This document shows positions 1 to 16,168 of a stretch of DNA of 64,000 nt, in pieces. The notes below the pieces were generated by a model. The model was not told where the DNA came from. It saw only the letters and a list, made by a program, of their open reading frames with translations, and ran no database searches. The position numbers and the translations under genes were made by a program. The stretch comes from Nonomuraea gerenzanensis (lineage in GTDB: Bacteria; Actinomycetota; Actinomycetes; Streptosporangiales; Streptosporangiaceae), in the NCBI RefSeq assembly GCF_020215645.1, contig NZ_CP084058.1:7874001-7938000 (forward strand), read 5' to 3'. Numbering within the stretch: the stretch's first letter is position 1; each line of letters starts with the position of its first letter.

Positions 1-2835
<2,835 letters not shown>

Positions 2836-2855
2836 TTTCCCATCTCCAAAGTCTT

Positions 2856-8508
<5,653 letters not shown>

Positions 8509-8645
8509 TCAACACTCATGACCTTGCTTGTGAAGATGATGCACTCTAGAGGATGAACATGCAAGCCAGAGCGGCTGCGATGCCCGCATCGTGAGACTTG
8601 TCACCTGCAGGTGAGCTCCAAGATCGGCACATCAGGATGGCGGCC

Positions 8646-9176
8646 ATGACGGAGTTCTTGTCCGAAATCCGGCCTGCCACACGTGGAAGGGGACCCGGCC
8701 CCTGGGGACGGGTGATCCTCGTCCTGCTCTGGCTCGCGGTCTGCCTGATGCCGGTGCCGCTCGCCGTGCGGAGCCTGGAGCTGGCCACCGGGCAGGTGGG
8801 CACGCCGGGCACGCTGCGCGTGGTCTGGTGCGAGGCGCTGGGCGAGGGACGATACGACTGCCGTGGCTGGTTCACGCCGGACAGGGGCGGCCCGGCCGTG
8901 GAGGTGGCGGCCTCGCCCGACTCCGAGCCAGGGGACGTGCGGCGGGCGCAGCTCACGCCGGAGGGCGACCGGGCCGTGCAGGCCGGGCCGAAGGGGGTGC
9001 TGGCGGCGCTGTCGCTGCCGGGGATGGGGCTGGCCGGGCTGGGGTTCCTGCCGTACGTGGTCATGTACTGGCTCGAAGCGCGCAGGGGACGCCGGGCCGC
9101 CGTGACCGGAGGGGTCCTGGTCACGGCGGCCGGGACGGTGCTGATGGTCGCCGGGCTGGTGGCCGCCTACTCCTGA
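8646..9176 (+). CDS. Small membrane protein of unknown function, three predicted helices
   Basis: I do not recognise a characterised family. The 176-residue protein has hydrophobic segments near residues 22-42, 118-142 and 151-175, with a polar loop of about 75 residues between the first and second that contains WCEALGEGRYDCRGWF, two cysteines that could form a disulfide outside the cell. Start at the ATG at 8646, with AGGATGG seven bases ahead; an ATG at 8637 is the alternative. It is divergent from argC and its stop codon touches the stop of the convergent rhamnose gene. No functional inference is possible from the neighbours. Confidence 0.75.
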   Translation: MTEFLSEIRPATRGRGPGPWGRVILVLLWLAVCLMPVPLAVRSLELATGQVGTPGTLRVVWCEALGEGRYDCRGWFTPDRGGPAVEVAASPDSEPGDVRRAQLTPEGDRAVQAGPKGVLAALSLPGMGLAGLGFLPYVVMYWLEARRGRRAAVTGGVLVTAAGTVLMVAGLVAAYS

Positions 9177-11219
9177 CTAACGCAGGAAGGCGGCGGCCAC
9201 GCCGGCGTCCACCGGGACGTGCAGGCCCGTGGTGTGGGTCAGGTCGCTGCCGGTGAGGGCGAAGACCGCGTTGGCCACGTGCTCGGGCAGCACCTCCCGC
9301 TTGAGCAGGGTCCGCTGGGCGTAGAACTCGCCGAGTTTCTCCTCCTCGACCCCGTACACGGCCGCGCGGTTGGCGCCCCAGCCTGAGGCGAAGATGCCGG
9401 AGCCGCGCACGACGCCGTCGGGGTTGACGCCGTTCACCCGGATGCCGTGGGCGCCCAGCTCGGCCGCCAGCAGGCGCACCTGGTGGGCCTGGTCGGCCTT
9501 GGCGGCGCCGTAGGCGACGTTGTTCGGGCCGGCGAAGACGGAGTTCTTGGAGGAGATGTAGACGATGTCGCCGCCCATGGCCTGGTCGATCATGACCTTG
9601 GCCGTCTCGCGGGAGACCAGGAACGAGCCGCGCGCCATCACGTCGTGCTGCAGGTCCCAGTCGGCCAGCGTGGTCTCCAGCAGCGCGCGCGACAGCGACA
9701 GGCCGGCGTTGTTGACGACGAGGTCCACGCCGCCGAACGCGAGCACGCCCGCGCGTACCGCGGCGACGATCTGCTCCTCCGACGTGACGTCCACCGCGAC
9801 CGCCACGGCGACGTCCGAGACGCGGTAGGCGTTCGCGCCGAGCTCGGCGGCCACCTTCTCCGCCGCACCCAGGTCGCGGTCGGCCACGATCACGCACGCG
9901 CCCTCGGCGGCCAGCCGGCGGGCGGTGGCCGCGCCGATGCCCGAGCCGCCGCCGGTGACCAGCGCGACCCTGGTGGCCAGGGCCTTGGGCTTGGGCATGC
10001 GGCGCAGCTTGGCCTCCTCCAGCTCCCAGTACTCGATGCGGAACTTCTCCGACTCGGGGATGGGGGCGTAGGTGGAGACGGACTCGGCGCCGCGCATGAC
10101 GTTGATGGCGTTGACGTAGAACTCGCCGGCCACGCGCGCGGTCTGCTTGTCCTTGCCGAAGGAGAACATGCCGACGCCCGGCACCAGCACGATCGCCGGG
10201 TCCGCGCCGCGGATGGCCGGGGAGTCGGGGGTGGCGTGCCGCTCGTAGTAGGCGGTGTAGTCGGCGCGGTAGGCGGCGTGCAGCTCGCGCAGCCGCTCGG
10301 CGGCCTGCTCCAGCGGGGCGTCCGGCGGCAGGTCCAGCACCAGCGGGGCGACCTTGGTGCGCAGGAAGTGGTCGGGGCAGGACGTGCCCAGCGCGGCGAG
10401 CCTGGGGTGCTCGGCGCGGGAGACGAAGTCGAGCACCTCGGGGGTGTCGGTGTAGTGGCCGACCACCCGCACGTCGGTCGAGGCCAGGCCGCGGATCAGC
10501 GGGAACAGCGCGGCGGCCCGCTCGTGCCGCTCCGCCTCGGGCAGCGTGTCGTACACGACGGCGCCGAACGGGTCGGGGCGGCCGTGCTCGGCCAGGTACG
10601 CCTCCGCGGTGCGGATGATCTCCAGCGAGCGGGCCTCGCACTCCTCGGACGTCTCGCCCCAGGCCGTGATGCCGTGGCCGCCCAGGACGCAGCCGATGGC
10701 CTGCGGGTTGGCCTCCTTGATGGCGGCGATGTCCAGGCCGAGCTGGAAGCCGGGACGGCGCCACGGCACCCACACGACCCGGTCGCCGAACACGCGCCCG
10801 GTCAGCTCCTCGCCGTCGGCGGCGGTGGCGATCGCGATGCCCGCGTCGGGGTGCAGGTGGTCCACGTGGCCGGCCTCGACCAGGCCGTGCATGGCGGTGT
10901 CGATGGACGGCGCGGCGCCGCCCTTGCCGTGCAGGCAGTAGTCGAAGGCCGCGACCATCTCGTCCTCGCGCTCGACGCCCGGGTAGACGCCCTTGAGCGC
11001 GCGCAGCCGGTCGAGGCGGAGCACGGCGAGGCCGGCCTGCTTGAGGGTGCCGAGGTCGCCGCCGGAGCCCTTGACCCACAGCAGCTCGACGTCCTGCCCC
11101 GTCACGGGGTCGGGCTCGGTGCCCTTGGCCGAGGTGTTGCCGCCCGCGAAGTTGGTGTTGCGCGGGTCGGCGCCCAGGCGGTGGGAGCGTTCGAGGAGTT
11201 CGTTGATGACGTTGGACAT
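9177..11219 (-). CDS. rhaEW: Bifunctional rhamnulose-1-phosphate aldolase / lactaldehyde dehydrogenase (RhaEW type)
   Basis: Two-domain enzyme that cleaves L-rhamnulose 1-phosphate to DHAP and L-lactaldehyde and oxidises the aldehyde. Residues 1 to about 400 are a class II aldolase domain with GGNTSAKG (26-33) and the metal-binding HLHPDAG (121-127). The rest is a short-chain dehydrogenase with the cofactor loop TGGGSGIG (about 421-428), NNAG, ISSKNS and the YxxxK pair in YGAAK (about 567-571). 680 residues, normal for the RhaEW fusion. It follows rhaI by six bases, so rhaM-rhaI-rhaEW form one minus-strand unit. Domain identity is seen; the split of activities follows from the family. Confidence 0.93.
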   Translation of the reverse strand: MSNVINELLERSHRLGADPRNTNFAGGNTSAKGTEPDPVTGQDVELLWVKGSGGDLGTLKQAGLAVLRLDRLRALKGVYPGVEREDEMVAAFDYCLHGKGGAAPSIDTAMHGLVEAGHVDHLHPDAGIAIATAADGEELTGRVFGDRVVWVPWRRPGFQLGLDIAAIKEANPQAIGCVLGGHGITAWGETSEECEARSLEIIRTAEAYLAEHGRPDPFGAVVYDTLPEAERHERAAALFPLIRGLASTDVRVVGHYTDTPEVLDFVSRAEHPRLAALGTSCPDHFLRTKVAPLVLDLPPDAPLEQAAERLRELHAAYRADYTAYYERHATPDSPAIRGADPAIVLVPGVGMFSFGKDKQTARVAGEFYVNAINVMRGAESVSTYAPIPESEKFRIEYWELEEAKLRRMPKPKALATRVALVTGGGSGIGAATARRLAAEGACVIVADRDLGAAEKVAAELGANAYRVSDVAVAVAVDVTSEEQIVAAVRAGVLAFGGVDLVVNNAGLSLSRALLETTLADWDLQHDVMARGSFLVSRETAKVMIDQAMGGDIVYISSKNSVFAGPNNVAYGAAKADQAHQVRLLAAELGAHGIRVNGVNPDGVVRGSGIFASGWGANRAAVYGVEEEKLGEFYAQRTLLKREVLPEHVANAVFALTGSDLTHTTGLHVPVDAGVAAAFLR

Positions 11220-11225
11220 GGTGGT

Positions 11226-12377
11226 TCAGGCCCCCCAGCCGGCCTGCCGGCCGCCGACACGCTCGGCGGCGATCTTCTCGAAGTATCCGGACTTGGCGTA
11301 GGCGGCCATCGGGTCGGGCGCCAGGCCCTGCTCCTCGCGCAGCTCGGCGAGCAGCGGCCGCACGTCGGTGTTGTAGGCGTCCATGAGCACCGCGTTGGCG
11401 CCCAGCACGTCACCCTCGCGCTGCGCGGCGGCCAGCGCGTCACGGTCCACGAGCAGCGCCTTGGCGGTGGCCTCCTGCACGTTCATGACCGAGCGGATCT
11501 GGCCCGGGATCTTGGGCTCGATGTTGTGGCACTGGTCGAGCATGAACGCCACCTCGTCGGTGAACCCGCCGCCCCTGATCACCTCGTACATGATCCGGAA
11601 GAGCTGGAACGGGTCCGCGGCGCCCACCATCAGGTCGTCGTCGGCGTAGAAGCGGGAGTTGAAGTCGAAGCCGCCCAGCTTGCCCTCGCGCAGCAGGAAC
11701 GCCACGATGAACTCGATGTTGGTGCCCGGCGCGTGGTGCCCGGTGTCCACCACGACCTGCGCCTTGGGGCCCAGCTTCACGCAGTGGGCGTAGGCGGTGC
11801 CCCAGTCGGGCACGTCGGTGGCGTAGAAGGCGGGCTCGAACAGCTTGTACTCCAGCAGGAAACGCTGGCCCTCGCCCAGGCGGTCGTAGACCTCGGCCAG
11901 CGACTCGGCCAGCCGGTCCTGGCGGGACCTGATGTCGTCCTGGCCCGGGTAGTTGATGCCGTCGGAGAACCACAGCTTCAGGGTGTCGGAGCCGGTGGCG
12001 TCCATGATGTCCACGCACTCGAGCAGGTGGTCGGTGGCCTTGCGGCGGACCCGCGCGTCGGGGTGGGTGACGCTGCCCAGCTTGTAGTCGTCGTCCTGGA
12101 AGACGTTGGAGTTGATCGCGCCGATCGCCACCCCGAGGTCGCGGGCGTGGCGGGCCAGGTCGGCGTAGTCGTCCACCTTGTCCCACGGGATGTGCAGGGC
12201 GACCGTGGGCGCGATCCCGGTGTAGGCGTGCACCTGGGCGGCGTCGCTCAGCTTCTCGTACGGGTCGCGCGGCACGCCCTGCTGCGCGAACACCTTGAAC
12301 CGGGTGCCGCTGTTGCCGTAGGCCCAGGACGGCGTCTCGATGCGCTGCGAGCGCAGCGCGGCCTTGATGTCAGTCAT
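11226..12377 (-). CDS. rhaI: L-rhamnose isomerase
   Basis: Converts L-rhamnose to L-rhamnulose, the first committed step of the pathway. The 383-residue protein is a xylose-isomerase-like TIM barrel; metal and substrate residues are visible in segments such as KLWFSDGINYPGQDD, LLEYKLFEPAFYATDV, VVDTGHHAPGTN and GGFDFNSRFYADDD, all typical of the actinobacterial and Bacillus RhaI/RhaA type. It lies between rhaM and rhaEW with short gaps (10 and 6 bases). Confidence 0.93.
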   Translation of the reverse strand: MTDIKAALRSQRIETPSWAYGNSGTRFKVFAQQGVPRDPYEKLSDAAQVHAYTGIAPTVALHIPWDKVDDYADLARHARDLGVAIGAINSNVFQDDDYKLGSVTHPDARVRRKATDHLLECVDIMDATGSDTLKLWFSDGINYPGQDDIRSRQDRLAESLAEVYDRLGEGQRFLLEYKLFEPAFYATDVPDWGTAYAHCVKLGPKAQVVVDTGHHAPGTNIEFIVAFLLREGKLGGFDFNSRFYADDDLMVGAADPFQLFRIMYEVIRGGGFTDEVAFMLDQCHNIEPKIPGQIRSVMNVQEATAKALLVDRDALAAAQREGDVLGANAVLMDAYNTDVRPLLAELREEQGLAPDPMAAYAKSGYFEKIAAERVGGRQAGWGA

Positions 12378-12387
12378 TACTCCCCGA

Positions 12388-12705
12388 TCAATCCAGGTGG
12401 AACACTTCGGTCAGCGGGACCATGCCCTCGTCGGGGCGGCCGTCGAGGCCCTCGAAGAACGGCGCCATCTCGGCCTGCCAGCGGGCGTTGACCTCGGTCT
12501 CGGCCATCGCCTGCTGCGCGGCCTCGAAGTCCTCGGTCTCCAGGTAGCCCACGAGCAGGCCGTCGTCCCTGAGGAAGAGCGAGTAGTTGTGCCAGCCGGT
12601 GCGCGACAGCGCCTCTCGCATCTCCGGCCAGACGTCGCGGTGGCGTTCGCGGTACTCCGCCAGCCGCTCTGGGCGGACTTTCAGCAGGAAGCAGACGCGT
12701 TGCAC
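12388..12705 (-). CDS. rhaM: L-rhamnose mutarotase
   Basis: Interconverts alpha and beta L-rhamnose so the isomerase gets its preferred anomer. The 105-residue protein is a full-length RhaM: QRVCFLLKVRPERLAEYRERH, then GWHNYSLFLRDDGLLVGYLE. I place the start at the GTG at 12705 because GAAAGGAG lies about five bases ahead of it; the in-frame ATG at 12720 would put the ribosome site inside the gene. First gene of the rhaM-rhaI-rhaEW unit, with a clear promoter and LacI-type operator upstream. Confidence 0.9.
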   Translation of the reverse strand: MQRVCFLLKVRPERLAEYRERHRDVWPEMREALSRTGWHNYSLFLRDDGLLVGYLETEDFEAAQQAMAETEVNARWQAEMAPFFEGLDGRPDEGMVPLTEVFHLD

Positions 12706-12721
12706 TGACACTCCTTTCAAA

Positions 12722-12732
12722 AACGTTTTAAT
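12722..12732 (+). promoter_or_regulatory. Rhamnose-locus operator copy 1
   Basis: AACGTTTTAAT, inside the symmetric core AAAACGTTTT at 12720-12729. It lies between the rhaM promoter and its ribosome site. One of five related sites around the LacI-family gene and its presumed targets. Confidence 0.65.
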
Positions 12733-12744
12733 CCTCCGTGCAGG

Positions 12745-12773
12745 AAACTATGATTCCTGGTGCTCGCTGTCAA
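12745..12773 (-). promoter_or_regulatory. Promoter of rhaM-rhaI-rhaEW
   Basis: On the minus strand TTGACA (12773-12768) and TAGTTT (12750-12745) are separated by 17 bases, a near-consensus housekeeping sigma promoter. Transcription would start near 12738, just before the ACGTTTTAAT operator, so a bound repressor would block early elongation. Confidence 0.7.
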
Positions 12774-12784
12774 TGGAGCAGCGG

Positions 12785-12816
12785 CCTCCGATCCGGCCAC
12801 CGAACCGGATCGGAGG
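12785..12816 (-). terminator. Hairpin terminator after the GH42 gene
   Basis: Perfect 12-base stem (12785-12796 with 12805-12816) and an 8-base loop, starting 20 bases past the beta-galactosidase stop. There is no T-run, as is common in actinobacteria. It separates the GH42 transcript from the rhaM promoter. Confidence 0.7.
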
Positions 12817-12821
12817 GATGA

Positions 12822-12832
12822 CACGTTTTAAC
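12822..12832 (+). promoter_or_regulatory. Rhamnose-locus operator copy 2
   Basis: CACGTTTTAAC, immediately past the GH42 stop codon and upstream of the rhaM promoter. It shares the ACGTTTTAA core with the other copies; it could act as an auxiliary site for looping. Confidence 0.45.
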
Positions 12833-12835
12833 AGG

Positions 12836-14764
12836 TCAGCCGGGGATCACCACGGCGTCGCCGGCCGCGACGGTGACGGTCCGGCCGCCGTCGAGGGTGA
12901 CGTCGGCGTCCTCGGCCGTGTGGTTGATCGCGAACAGGAACGAGCGCCCGTCGGGGTGCGAGCGCCGCACGACCTCCAGCCCCGGCACGCCGGCCGCCGC
13001 CGCTGCCACGCCCGCCTCGCGGCAGGCCGTGGCGAGCACCTCGGCCAGGGCGGCGTCGTCGAGCAGCGTGGTCAGGTAGTGGGCGAAGCCGTCGCCGAAC
13101 TCGTTGCGGGTCCAGGCGGGCTCGCCCGTGGCGTACGTGTCGAGCACCTTGGCGGTGGTGACCCGCGCCGCCTCGCTCCACACGCTGCCCGTCGCGCCCG
13201 AGGCCAGCCTGATCGGCGCGTCGAGGGGCAGGAACTCCTCGACGCTCACCCCCAGCAGGTCCCGCCAGGCGCCCGGGTAGCCGCCCAGCCGGACGCGGTC
13301 GTGCTCGTCCACGATCCCGCTGTACGGGCCCACGACCACGGCCCCGCCCCGCCGGGCGAACTCCTCCAGGTTGGCCGCACCCTCGTCGCTCACCAGGTAG
13401 AGCTGGGGCACCACGACCAGGCGGTAGCCGCTCAGGTCGCCCTCGGGGTGGGCCAGGTCGCAGGTGACGCCCGCCCGCCACAGCGCGGCGTGCCAGCGCT
13501 TGGCCTCCTCCACCGGGTCCAGCTCGGCGGTGGGCTGGGCGGGGTGGTCCTGGGCCCACACGCTGGAGTGGTCGAGCAGGAGGGCGACGTCGGCCGTGAC
13601 CGTGCTGCCCGCGACGTCGCCGAGGCCGGCCAGCTCGGCGCCGAGCGCCACCACCTCGCGCCAGATCTTGGTGTCGGTGCCGGCGTGCGGCAGCATCGCC
13701 GAATGCCACTTCTCGGCGCCCGCCCGCGACTGGCGCCACTGGAAGAACATGATCCCGTCGGCGCCCCTGGCCAGGTGCGACAGGGAGTTGCGGCGCAGCT
13801 CACCGGGGGCCTTGGCGAGGTTGCGCGGCTGCCAGTTGACGGCGCTGGTGGAGTGCTCCATGAGCAGCCACGGCCGGCCGCCGTTGAGCGAGCGGGCGTA
13901 GTCGGCGGCGAAGGCCAGGTCGATGTGGCGCTCGCGGCGGGCGCCGATCAGGTAGTGGTCGGTGGAGACCACGTCCAGCTCGGCGGCGAAGGCCCAGCAG
14001 TCCATGTCCCAGTGCGCGCCGGCCATGAGGTTGGTGGTGGCGGGCACGTCCGGGGTGAGCTGCCTGAGCAGGTCGCGTTCCGCGCGGTAGAGCTCGACGA
14101 GCGCGTCGGAGCTGAACCTGCGGAAGTCGAGCTGCTGGCCCGGGTTGGGGAAGCTCGGGGTGGCGCGGGGCGGCAGGATCTGCGCCCAGTCGCTGTAGCG
14201 CTGGGACCAGAACGCGGTGCCCCACGCCTCGTTGAGCGCGTCGAGGGTGTCGTAGCGGGCACGCAGCCAGGCGCGGAAGGCCGCCGCCGAGGTGTCGCAG
14301 TAGCAGCGGGCGTTGTGGCAGCCGTACTCGTTGTGCACGTGCCACAGGGCCAGCGCCGGGTGGTCGCGGTAGCGCAGGGCCACCTGCTCGGCGATGCGCA
14401 GCGCCTTCTCGCGGTAGATCGGCGAGCTGGGGCAGAAGCCCTGCCTGCTGCCGTGGTGGAGGCGCCGCCCGTCGGCGTCCACGGGCAGCGCCTGCGGGTA
14501 GGCGTCGGAGAACCACGGGGGCGGCGAGGCGGTGGGGGTGGCCAGGTTGGCGCCGATCCCGTTCTCGGCCAGCAGGTCCATCACCCGGTCGAACCAGCCG
14601 AAGTCGAACACGCCCTCGACGGGCTCGAGCGACGACCAGGAGAAGATCCCGACGCTGACCCGGTTGACGCCGGCCTCGCGCATGAGCGCGACGTCCTGCT
14701 CCCACGTCTCCTCGGACCACTGCTCGGGATTCCAGTCCCCGCCGTACGCGATGCCATCCGGCAT
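12836..14764 (-). CDS. GH42 beta-galactosidase
   Basis: Hydrolyses terminal beta-galactosides; no signal peptide, so cytoplasmic action on imported oligosaccharides. The 642-residue protein opens with GGDWNPEQWSEETW, has the acid/base glutamate in HVHNEYG, the adjacent zinc-cluster cysteines in CHNARCYC and the nucleophile glutamate in LLMEHSTSAVNWQPRN, followed by the GATase-like and C-terminal beta domains of GH42. I chose the ATG at 14764 because GAAAGG lies nine bases ahead; an upstream ATG at 14800 would start inside an operator-like palindrome. It sits between rhaM and the LacI gene, so its substrate may be galactose side chains on rhamnose-containing pectin; that is inference. Confidence 0.93.
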   Translation of the reverse strand: MPDGIAYGGDWNPEQWSEETWEQDVALMREAGVNRVSVGIFSWSSLEPVEGVFDFGWFDRVMDLLAENGIGANLATPTASPPPWFSDAYPQALPVDADGRRLHHGSRQGFCPSSPIYREKALRIAEQVALRYRDHPALALWHVHNEYGCHNARCYCDTSAAAFRAWLRARYDTLDALNEAWGTAFWSQRYSDWAQILPPRATPSFPNPGQQLDFRRFSSDALVELYRAERDLLRQLTPDVPATTNLMAGAHWDMDCWAFAAELDVVSTDHYLIGARRERHIDLAFAADYARSLNGGRPWLLMEHSTSAVNWQPRNLAKAPGELRRNSLSHLARGADGIMFFQWRQSRAGAEKWHSAMLPHAGTDTKIWREVVALGAELAGLGDVAGSTVTADVALLLDHSSVWAQDHPAQPTAELDPVEEAKRWHAALWRAGVTCDLAHPEGDLSGYRLVVVPQLYLVSDEGAANLEEFARRGGAVVVGPYSGIVDEHDRVRLGGYPGAWRDLLGVSVEEFLPLDAPIRLASGATGSVWSEAARVTTAKVLDTYATGEPAWTRNEFGDGFAHYLTTLLDDAALAEVLATACREAGVAAAAAGVPGLEVVRRSHPDGRSFLFAINHTAEDADVTLDGGRTVTVAAGDAVVIPG

Positions 14765-14785
14765 GAATGTCTGCCTTTCGAGATA

Positions 14786-14803
14786 ACTGTTAGCGCTCAC
14801 AGT
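14786..14803 (-). promoter_or_regulatory. Second LacI-type palindrome ahead of the GH42 gene
   Basis: ACTGTTAGCGCTCACAGT is an 18-base palindrome with one mismatched pair. It resembles the TGNNAGCGCTNNCA sites bound by LacI/GalR regulators of actinobacterial glycosidase genes and differs clearly from the ACGTTTTAAT sites nearby. It lies 22 bases upstream of the GH42 start. Confidence 0.55.
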
Positions 14804-14827
14804 CCGTTACGCCTACGTTTACGGGGG

Positions 14828-14838
14828 ATTAAAACGTT
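14828..14838 (-). promoter_or_regulatory. Rhamnose-locus operator copy 3
   Basis: Reads AACGTTTTAAT on the minus strand, identical over 11 bases to copy 1, and points toward the GH42 gene. Confidence 0.6.
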
Positions 14839-15057
14839 CTGGCCACCCGGCGCACAAGACCTGCGCTGCCTGACCTTGGCGTTCTCCCAGTTCAGCGCGC
14901 AGGGGGTCGCACGAGGGCCGAGGCGGGCCCGGCCTCCGGCCGTCAGCCGGAGGGCGGAGGCGGGCAAGAACGATTCAATGCGACGCGCCGCTGGTGGGCG
15001 GCGACGGCGCCTGCCGCTACGATGGCAGCACGGAGCGCGAGCCGGCGGGCCGATAGA
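14839..15057. other. Divergent intergenic region between GH42 and the LacI gene
   Basis: Middle of the 402-base gap between the GH42 start and the LacI start. I see no convincing gene here; the flanks carry the operator copies listed separately. Base composition is that of the surroundings. Confidence 0.5.
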
Positions 15058-15068
15058 AACGTTTTACT
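15058..15068 (+). promoter_or_regulatory. Rhamnose-locus operator copy 4
   Basis: AACGTTTTACT, about 100 bases upstream of the LacI gene; shares the AACGTTTTA core with the other copies. Confidence 0.45.
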
Positions 15069-15147
15069 ACGCGCGGGCGATCGCCGCCGGAGCGTCAGCA
15101 GGGTTTCGCGGTCCGACCGGTACCGCGACTGGCGCGCTGTCCGTTAG

Positions 15148-15158
15148 TACGTTTTAAT
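15148..15158 (+). promoter_or_regulatory. Rhamnose-locus operator copy 5
   Basis: TACGTTTTAAT, eight bases ahead of the LacI start codon, consistent with autoregulation of the LacI-rhaB unit. Confidence 0.6.
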
Positions 15159-15166
15159 TTGTCCTC

Positions 15167-16168
15167 ATGGCCATGGTCAGCATCAAGGACGTCGCCGCGC
15201 ACGCCGGCGTCTCCCCCGGCACGGTCTCCAACGTACTGAACCGGCCCGGCAAGGTCGCCCCCGCGACACGCGAACGGGTGGAGGCCGCCATCAACGAGCT
15301 GGGGTTCGTCCGCCACGGCTCGGCTTCCACGCTGCGCGCGGGGCACAGCAGGACGATCGGCCTGAGCGTGATCGACATAGGCAACCCGTTCTTCACCGAG
15401 GTCGCCGCCGGGGTCGAGGACGTGGCCAGCGAGCTGGGCTACGCCGTGATCCTCGGCAACTCCGCGGGCTCGCAGGACAAGGAGGACCGCAACCTGCGGG
15501 TGCTGGCCGAGCACCGGGTGCGCGGCGTGCTGATCACCCCGTCGGGCGAGGACCCCGGCAGGCTCGACCGGCTGCGCGAGCACGGCATCAGCGTGGTGCT
15601 GGTGGACCATCCCGCGCACCGGCCCGACCAGTGCGCGGTCGCCGTGGACGACGTCGCGGGCGGCCGGGCCGCCGTGGCGCACCTCCTGTCCAGGGGCGCG
15701 CGCAGCGTCGCGTACGTGACGGGGCCGCTGACCATCCGCCAGTGCGTGGAGCGGTGCGAGGGCGCCAGGGCCGCGATGCGCGCGGTCGGGCTGGACCCGG
15801 CCGACCTGCGGGTGGCCGAGACCGCGACGATGACGGCCCGCGCGGGCGAGAAGGCCGCCGCCGACCTGATCGCCGGCGGCCTGCCCGAGGCGGTGTTCTG
15901 CGCCAACGACCTGCTCGCGCTGGGCGTGCTGCGCGCCCTGCTGCGCTCGGGGGTGCGGGTGCCCGAGGACGTGGCGCTGATCGGCTACGACGACATCGAC
16001 TTCGCCGCCGCCTCGACCGTGTCGCTCAGCTCGATGCGCCAGCCGACCTACCAGCTCGGCCGGATCGCCACCGAGCTGCTGCTGGACGAGTGCGGCAACC
16101 CCGACACGCACGCGCACCAGCACATCATGTTCCAGCCCGAGCTCGTCGCCAGGGAGTCGACCGCATGA
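15167..16168 (+). CDS. LacI-family transcriptional regulator of the rhamnose locus
   Basis: DNA-binding repressor with a sugar-sensing domain. Residues 3-50 form the LacI helix-turn-helix and hinge (VSIKDVAAHAGVSPGTVSNVLNRP is its core), followed by a periplasmic-binding-protein-like effector domain ending at 333 residues. Start ATG at 15167, with a second ATG two codons later; neither has a clear ribosome site. It overlaps rhaB by four bases, so regulator and kinase share a transcript. The five ACGTTTTAAT-like sites in the locus are the natural candidates for its operators. Ligand is probably rhamnose or a derivative, inferred from context. Confidence 0.88.
   Translation: MAMVSIKDVAAHAGVSPGTVSNVLNRPGKVAPATRERVEAAINELGFVRHGSASTLRAGHSRTIGLSVIDIGNPFFTEVAAGVEDVASELGYAVILGNSAGSQDKEDRNLRVLAEHRVRGVLITPSGEDPGRLDRLREHGISVVLVDHPAHRPDQCAVAVDDVAGGRAAVAHLLSRGARSVAYVTGPLTIRQCVERCEGARAAMRAVGLDPADLRVAETATMTARAGEKAAADLIAGGLPEAVFCANDLLALGVLRALLRSGVRVPEDVALIGYDDIDFAAASTVSLSSMRQPTYQLGRIATELLLDECGNPDTHAHQHIMFQPELVARESTA

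Noticed and set aside
14764..14800. Longer N-terminus for the GH42 protein starting at 14800
   Set aside because: The start would lie in the palindrome at 14786-14803 and the ribosome site GAAAGG is placed for the ATG at 14764.
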